64,000 nucleotides of DNA from Micromussa lordhowensis (taxonomy: Eukaryota; Cnidaria; Anthozoa; Scleractinia; Lobophylliidae). The stretch lies in NCBI GenBank assembly GCA_964020085.1, contig OZ026597.1, forward strand, positions 14,638,515 through 14,702,514. The letters are read 5' to 3'. Position 1 is the first letter of the stretch. The number at the start of each line of letters is the position of its first letter. Shown piece by piece: positions 57,493 through 64,000 of this stretch. The translations under genes were made by a program, and so were the position numbers. The notes under the pieces were generated by a model that was given only the letters and a program-made list of their open reading frames with translations, was not told the origin of the DNA and made no database searches.

Positions 57493-60400
57493 ATGGACAA
57501 CTTAGACGAGATTCTTCAAGTCCTCGTCGTTGGCGTTGCAGTAGCACTATTTCTGCTTCAAACATGTCGTTACACTAAAGCCATTGAACTGTTCAGTGAA
57601 TGCTTGGTTGTTCTGCAAAAGCATTCTTCAAAATTAAAGAAGAAGAAATTGAACGAATTTCGCGCCCTAATCCACTGCAATCTGTTTAGAGCTTTCTTTC
57701 TTGTTGGTGACTACGAGAAAGCCATCAACAACGGCGAGAAACTTTTTCCTCTGTACGAACAGATTGATGATTTTGAAGGTGCAGCCGGATTGCTCGAGAA
57801 AATTGGTGATGCGTATCAGCTAACTGGCGAGCTGGTAAAAGCCAAAGAAAGATACGAGAAAGCATTCAAATTGTACGTAAACGACTTCTCCAAGCTTCCT
57901 AATATGTCCGTTATCAAGCAAGAAGAACGATTAAACAAAATGGTGGCAGTGGCAACCAAAACTGGTAACAAGGAAATGGAAGGAGTGCTTCTTAGCCAAC
58001 TTGGTGATTTGTTGTTGTCTCTTTTCCAATACGCTAAAGCTAAGGACTGTTTTCAAAGGGCGCTCTCAATCTGGAAAGGAAAAGGTAAAAGATTAGAACA
58101 AGGCAGAACACTTAACTGCCTCGGCAAAGTCTGTAGGAAAACTGAAGATTACCAACAGGCACACAGACATTATGAAGAGGCAATGGAAATCTTTGAGGCG
58201 GTTGATGAGCTAAAAGAGCTAGGAGTGGCCTGTGGCGAGCTTGGAAAAGTGTACAGTAGTCTTCTTGACTTTCACCAGGCAAAAAAATTACAACAGAAAG
58301 CTCTTGAAATAAGTGTGAAAACCGGAGACAAACACGGAGAAGCCATAGACTATCGAAACCTGGCTAATAACCACACATCGCTGGGGGAATACGATGAGGC
58401 AAAAGAATGTTACCAAAAGACACTCGCTATTAGTAAAGAATCTGGTGATAGAAAAGGAGAAGCGTTTGTATACAGTGATCTGGGGAGTTTTTTTCGCGGT
58501 CTGAACGACTTGAAACGGGGAGAAAAGTATTGCAAGTTGGCGTGTGAAATCTACAGAGAAATAGGTGACGAGCTAGACGAAGGATCAGAAAATAGCGAAC
58601 TAGGCGAACTCTATTGTCTTCTTGGCAAGTACGACAATGCGAGAAAATGTTATGAAAGGGCTCTTGCTATCAAAAAAGAAATTGGTGACAGACAAGGAGA
58701 AGGGGGAGCATACTGTAACCTTGGTACTTTGTATCAATCTCTCGGTGACTATGATAAAGCAAAAGAATGTCATCAACGAGCACTTACTATCTCTGTAGAA
58801 ACAAATCACCTAAGAGGGCAAGGAGTAGACTATGGCAACCTCGGAACTGTTTTTCAACATCTTGGAGATTATGACAAGGCATACGAGCACCACAAGAAAG
58901 CCCTGGAGATTAGGATTCGAACTGGCCACAAAGAAGGATTGCCTACAGCATACCTTCACCTGTCACTTGTTTGTCAGCATCTTGGGGAATATGAGAAGGC
59001 CCATAAACTATCCTTAAAAGCTCTTACAACCGCTAAGGGAATTGGTGACAAAAAAGCTGAAGCAAGTATACTGTGCAATTTGGCATCTTTAGAACAGAGT
59101 ATTGGCGAACACAAAAAAGCGATAGACCACTACAGAGAGGCGCTCCAAATCAGCAAAAATCTCAAAGATATAAAGCAAGAAGGGGTAATAAATGGTAACC
59201 TTGGAACTATTTATCAGTCGCTTGGTGACTTAACTACGGCCAAGGAGTATTTAGAAAAGTCATTGGCAATCACAAAGCAAATTGGAAGCAAAGATGGAGA
59301 AGGCACTGCTCTCAATAACCTTGGTCGTTTGCGTCATTCACTCGGTGAACACGCTGAGGCAAGGGAATGTTACGAGATGTCACTTGCACTCTCGATAGAA
59401 ACATGTGACCAAAACCAAGAAATGACAACGAACCACAACCTAGGGACGTTGTATTTGTCCGATAATGAATTTCCGAAAGCATCCGAATATTTCAAAAGGG
59501 CACTTCAGATCTCTGAACAGATGGGAGACATGCTAGGGAAAAGTAGCAGCTATGCCTATTTAGCAGTGGTATATATGGTTTCAGGTCAAGATATGTCAAA
59601 AGCTTTAAAGTATCTCTCAGCGAGCGTTAAGACCCTTGAGGAAATGCGAGTATTAGCAGGAGAAAGCGAGTATTACAAGATAGGCCTTGCTAACGAAAAT
59701 GCTGCTCCTTATCGATTAATGATTTCAGTCTTGGTGAAACTGGAATGCATTGAAATGGCTTTGAACATATCAGAACTTGCACGTGCCAGATCACTGGCAG
59801 AGTCAATGGCAACTCAATATTCCGTCGACCATTTACCTGGTTTTAATACCAATCGATGGATAAACTTCGGGAATGTCATCCAAAGGAAATCCTGCACAGC
59901 TCTATCATTTTGTTTTGTACACGAAAACCTTTTCTGCTGGGTTTTAAAGACTGGCAAGGTAGAAGTTATGACAAATAAAGGTCTTACGACAGACATCAGA
60001 CCCCAGGGCGCTTGCATTCAACGCTGGCTGGAGACTTTAGCGGATCAGTCCTACAGGAACTTTTTGCTCTTGCAAGGAGAACGATGTGAAGATCGTTCGT
60101 TGTTTCTCTGGGATGAAGATGCTGAGGGAAGATCTCCAACACAGGGTGAAGAAACTCCCAGCACTTCTCAGGTTGACGAGCACGACAAAAAAGGTGGCGA
60201 GGATCCACAAGCCCTTAAAGATTTGTATAACATCATTATTGCTCCAGTGCTTAAATTTTTGGAAGGATCTGAGATGCTCGTCGTTCCAGACCGTTCTTTG
60301 TACAGAATTCCATTTGCAGCGTTAAAGGACGAGAGTGGTGAATATCTCTCTGAAAAGTTTAGAATTCGTGTCATTCCTTCTCTGACGACTCTCAAGCTGA

Positions 60401-61396
60401 TCCAAGACGGCCCAGCAAACTATCACAGTCAGAAAGGTGTCCTGATAGTGGGAGATCCTGAAGTAGGCCTAAAAGAATTAACCCCTCTTCCATTTGCCAG
60501 AAAGGAAGTAGAAATGATTGGACGGTTGCTGAATGTTCGTCCCCTGGTTGGAAAACAGGCCACGAAGCGAACAATCTTACAAGAGATACATTCAGTGAGT
60601 CTTATTCACATCGCTGCGCACGGTAATGCAGACAAAGGAGATATCGCCTTAGCCCCTGCACAGAATATTAAGGGAATACTGAAGAAGGAAGACTTCGTGC
60701 TGACAATGTCCGATATCTCAAGGGTTCAATTACGAGCCAAGCTGGTGGTACTCAGCTGTTGTCACAGCGGACGCGGCCAAATCAAAGCTGAAGGTGTTCT
60801 TGGAATCGCTCGCGCTTTCTTAAGATCTGGTGCACGTTCAGTATTGGTGTCTCTGTGGGCTGTTGACGACGAAGCAACGATGCAGTTCATGAAGCAATTC
60901 TATGGACACTTGGTTCGTGGGAAGAGTGCCAGTGAATCTCTCCACGAGACCATGAAATGGATGAGAGAGAATCCACCATTCTGTGAAGTGAGAAAGTGGG
61001 CACCATTCATGCTGATTGGGGACGATGTGTCATTTGAGTTTGGAAAAGCAATGTAAGTGTGTTAGTTGAGTGAATGTGATGTACACTGATTGACTTATAG
61101 AAATTAAGGTCATATGTGGTGTTCAGAATACATGTGGTCCGTGCGCGAATTGATAGGATATCTCGTATGCTGTCTATGTACCTAAAATAAGGTGTTCCTA
61201 AAATAAGTGACTATTGAACGATTATCTGGAGAAGATAGACGTAATTAAAAATATCGAAACGAACTTTTAAAATCCTCTGTAGATGCATCATTTAGCTATA
61301 CAAGGTAGAACCAGTTGCTGACGCGTTTTTGTTTTTAAATTTGTTTCCAGGATGAAAAAGACCAAAGGAAAAGGCAAATCTCACAAGAGAGACTGA
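57493..61396 (+). CDS. TPR-CHAT protein, 1201 aa, two coding exons
   Basis: Exons 57493-61052 and 61351-61396. The first is preceded by an acceptor (TTTACATTAG, 57480) and an in-frame stop, which supports the ATG at 57493. Reading on past 61052 would give an immediate stop, but AT|GTAAGT there is a strong donor and TTTGTTTCCAG|G at 61350 an acceptor; the splice adds a basic tail ([14 protein letters not shown]). Residues about 25-720 hold 16-17 tetratricopeptide repeats of the 40-residue type ([16 protein letters not shown]). Residues about 910-1180 are a CHAT domain ([49 protein letters not shown]). CHAT is a caspase/separase-related (clan CD) fold; the predicted dyad is H1043 and C1090. In bacteria such proteins act in cell death and defence; in cnidarians TTC28-like relatives are numerous and mostly uncharacterised. 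Residues 7-24 are hydrophobic and could be a membrane anchor or just a TPR helix. Confidence 0.93.
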
Positions 61397-62390
61397 TTCA
61401 TCCTTTTTCTGAAGGACGGATTTCAAAGATAAGCAATATAGTTAAGCTTATAATTGTCTTGCACATAGCACTTGCATAGAACTATGCATGGTTTTGCTGC
61501 CATTTCCAACAGGCTCTTTCAAAATGGTGGGCACTCGGAGTTGTCAGTACAGCTTATCGTTTTTTACCGTTTTCGTACCGTTTGTTCTAACACACTAGAA
61601 AGTTGTGAAACGATTGACAACCTAGGATTTATCATTACACGTCTCGTTGAAGTAAATTTCGTTAAGATTGCCCATGCACTTGTCTATTCACGTAACGAAT
61701 CTGGCAGCGTGCGTAGCGGACGAGATTTCAGCCAAGAGGTTTTTTATTTAACCTTGAGAAATTGGGGCTTGTTAGTCCCGTAGCTTTAACAGCTAATGCG
61801 ACAAACTGTCTGTATACTAACATAGCTCAAGGAGCTCAAGAAAATTGTGTTGTTTGACAATTCATGCTTGTGTCTACGACATGCAAGCCGTGAAACAGGA
61901 AAACAGCGACTACATCAGTTGGTCACCGGGTAAGGAATAGTTGGCGTTTTTCAACAGAACGCAACAGATGTGCAGCAATAGACTCAATTCTGATCTAAAA
62001 AAGTGTGTTTTGTTAAGTGAGGAAAGCTCGTTGACCACCGAAATTAGTTCTCCAATCGTTGAATTGGAGGAGTTGACATTTAAGATGGAAGTAACCATAT
62101 TCAACAATAAAATATAAATCTTGACATACATAGCATATTTTTCTTCTGTTAATTAGAGCTTTAAATAGCCGTCGGTTGGCCCTTATGTGAGAGGGTTTCC
62201 TATTGATTGCAATTTCATGCGATCTCTACTTCTGATATTCTCCTTCAGAAGCCTTTCTTAAAAAAAATCAGGACATATGTAAATACCAACAAATAACAAC
62301 TTCTTTTAAACCACTTTTATTACCCTGATATCATGTTCTTTAATTTAAATTCTGTGGTTTGAGCTTGAATCGGAATCACTTCGATTCAAT
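61397..62390. other. Spacer between TPR-CHAT and EGF genes
   Basis: The two genes converge, so this contains both 3' ends. No exon or repeat is recognised; one open frame (61472-61783) has no supporting feature. Confidence 0.5.
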
Positions 62391-63916
62391 TTATTCTTGG
62401 GTTTCACACTTTGTACCGGAGTATCCGGCAGGACACACGCAGTAGTGATTGAATATCCCATCCTGGTCAAAATCGTTTTTCTTGCACTGTCCTCCGTTCT
62501 GACAAGCTTGTTGGGTCGCTTCTTCTGGGCTGCAATCTGTAACAGAAATGAGTGAAAGCGTGATTTACAAACGAACAAGTTTTTTCGACGAGTTTTATTA
62601 ACACAGCTAGAATAATGATTTACCGTCATCTTCGAACTGACAGTGCCATCCGGAGAATCCTTTTGCACAGTGACAGAAGAAATCGAACGTTCCATCACCC
62701 CAGTCAAGTTTTTGACATGTTCCACCGTTCATGCAGTTTTGTTCGGTCGCTTCTGCATCAGTACAGTCTGCGAAATATATCAAAAAAGGATTCCATAACG
62801 CTGTTAAGCCATATGTTTTTCATGCGTTCATAGCTGCTATGCCTCTCAAAACGTTTTCACGCAATAGCCATTTAACTTAAACATCGTAGGACATGAACAA
62901 GTCTAGAAGTTTGGCCTTTATTGATTGGAATTTGTTTTTTATTAAAATAAGCTTTGTGCCTCCTTCTCCCTCCCTCTGGGTTAAATAGGATGAAGACTGC
63001 CATGAAACAAAATGGGGGGTAACTGAAGTGAAGAAGTCCTTCGCCGATTTTAATGGGATGTTCGGTGTATTGCAAGTTTCCCCCAGGCAATTCTTAGAAA
63101 GTCGTAATTATTTGCTAATACCACTTTCTGTCCCGAGTACGTCAATCCAACAGATTGCCGTGCTGTCCCGCGGACTAACAAAACAAACTACACCGTATAT
63201 TTATAATCCAATCGGGATTCTGGCCTTGCTGCAGACAGGCAGGGAATTTCCATGATGGATTATGTCAGTGGAAGTTTTTGATAAGTAAAGGAACAGGTTA
63301 AATATGCCCGCTGCCCTACCTTGAGTGTCAAATGAAAAATCACGTTGCTTCTTCTTCTGTTTTGAACCTAAAAAGATCACCATGTTTAGAACTGTACATG
63401 TGGTTATGTAAAATCGTTAGTTTTTATGTTTTGCGTTAGCTTATGAGTTCACGTTTCGCTGTTTCACGGAACACAGAACGACTATTCACCTTATCAGTTT
63501 TAACGAACTTTACGGGTATGTGACATCAAAAAAGTTCATAACAAGCTAAGAGTAACAAGCTAGATTCTCATTGGATAATTGCTTTAGCATTTCATGTATC
63601 TCGTCCATTTGGCAGAACACGTGTTATTTCATGTAAAAAATGAAACAACCATTACATTTCTAAATGCATTAAAATGATAGCTAGCCATGTTATGGTTTAT
63701 CCCAGTCCAAAGGGTTGTTATATTTTTGACACATTCTTCAATGAGATATTGTTGGAAACAGACAAAAGGGGAAAAACACAATTGTAGTCTGCTACAATTG
63801 TAATTATGTGAATAGACATTTGCATCTCAAATTCAACAGGACGACATACCAATTTTTTTGCCATCACTAACGCAAACCATCACCGCAGCAAAGCACAAGA
63901 TCACAGCAATCTTCAT
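62391..63916 (-). CDS. Secreted protein with two EGF-like domains, 134 aa, four exons
   Basis: Exons in transcript order: 63850-63916, 63320-63367, 62624-62767, 62391-62536. All introns are GT-AG and in phase 1, and they sum to 405 nt. Exon 1 encodes a signal peptide (MKIAVILCFAAVMVCVSDG); exon 2 a basic linker (SKQKKKQR); exons 3 and 4 one EGF-like domain each, with six cysteines spaced C-x8-C-x5-C-x14-C-x-C-x8-C. Both domains carry NGG before Cys 3 (MNGGTC, QNGGQC) and the glycine-aromatic-glycine pattern before Cys 6. The symmetric phase-1 exons are typical of extracellular domain shuffling. The protein is presumably exported and has no membrane segment. The symbol and receptor or matrix role cannot be told from sequence; a short matrix or signalling protein is equally possible. 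Confidence 0.88.
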
Positions 63917-64000
63917 TTTTGAAAATTTCTCGGTTTTGGAAAATGCCTCTTCTTCACGAGCTTGCGTCTCTTTTTGCTTCTTAAGATATTTGCCTTGTTA
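63917..64000. promoter_or_regulatory. 5' region of the EGF gene
   Basis: The short stretch right of the start codon belongs to the 5' UTR or promoter on the minus strand; no upstream ATG is seen in AAGCAAAAAGAGACGCAAG. No TATA box can be assigned in the visible part. Confidence 0.3.

Noticed and set aside
1..64000. CRISPR arrays, operons or bacterial-type signals
   Set aside because: The window is eukaryotic nuclear DNA; the tandem repeats seen have no spacer structure.

Overview
This is nuclear DNA from an animal. It is intron-rich and AT-leaning, with GT-AG splice sites and many short palindromic transposons. The gene set (a large TPR-CHAT protein, RING/NHL proteins, a TNFAIP8-family gene, a secreted EGF protein) and the repeat families suggest an anthozoan cnidarian, probably a stony coral. 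That placement is inference; no taxonomic marker gene is present.

Layout: the last two coding exons of SPG21 (maspardin) lie on + at 27-1259. A long repeat-rich spacer follows (1.3-9.4 kb), holding nested MITEs, ATTCCGG heptamer arrays in inverted copies and a long-TIR element with a tRNA-like core. At 9478-10592 (+) is an intronless filamin/NHL (TRIM71/TRIM2-like) reading frame broken by one frameshift. From 11.5 to 40.9 kb on the minus strand there is one gene whose 24 coding exons I could chain with consistent phases into a 1288-residue product. It resembles vertebrate KIAA0825 (DUF4495). Its introns carry a 102-bp minisatellite, two opposite copies of one tRNA-derived SINE, a 9-bp-TSD MITE and, in intron 1, an antisense 6.5-kb Ty3/gypsy element (32257-38770). 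That element has 163-bp LTRs, an intact gag, a decayed pol and an unexpected MYND zinc finger.

Right of this lie a TNFAIP8/TIPE-family gene (-, 45764-46351), a RING-coiled coil-NHL gene without a visible B-box (-, 51638-53326), a large TPR-CHAT gene (+, 57493-61396, 1201 aa, with the His/Cys dyad of the clan CD peptidase-like CHAT fold and a small spliced basic tail exon), and a four-exon secreted protein with two EGF domains (-, 62391-63916).

The genes do not form a pathway. TNFAIP8, RING-NHL and TPR-CHAT are all of types often linked to innate immunity or cell death, and they sit within 16 kb; whether this is more than chance cannot be judged from one window. The stretches between are non-coding as far as I can see and are dominated by small inverted-repeat elements.
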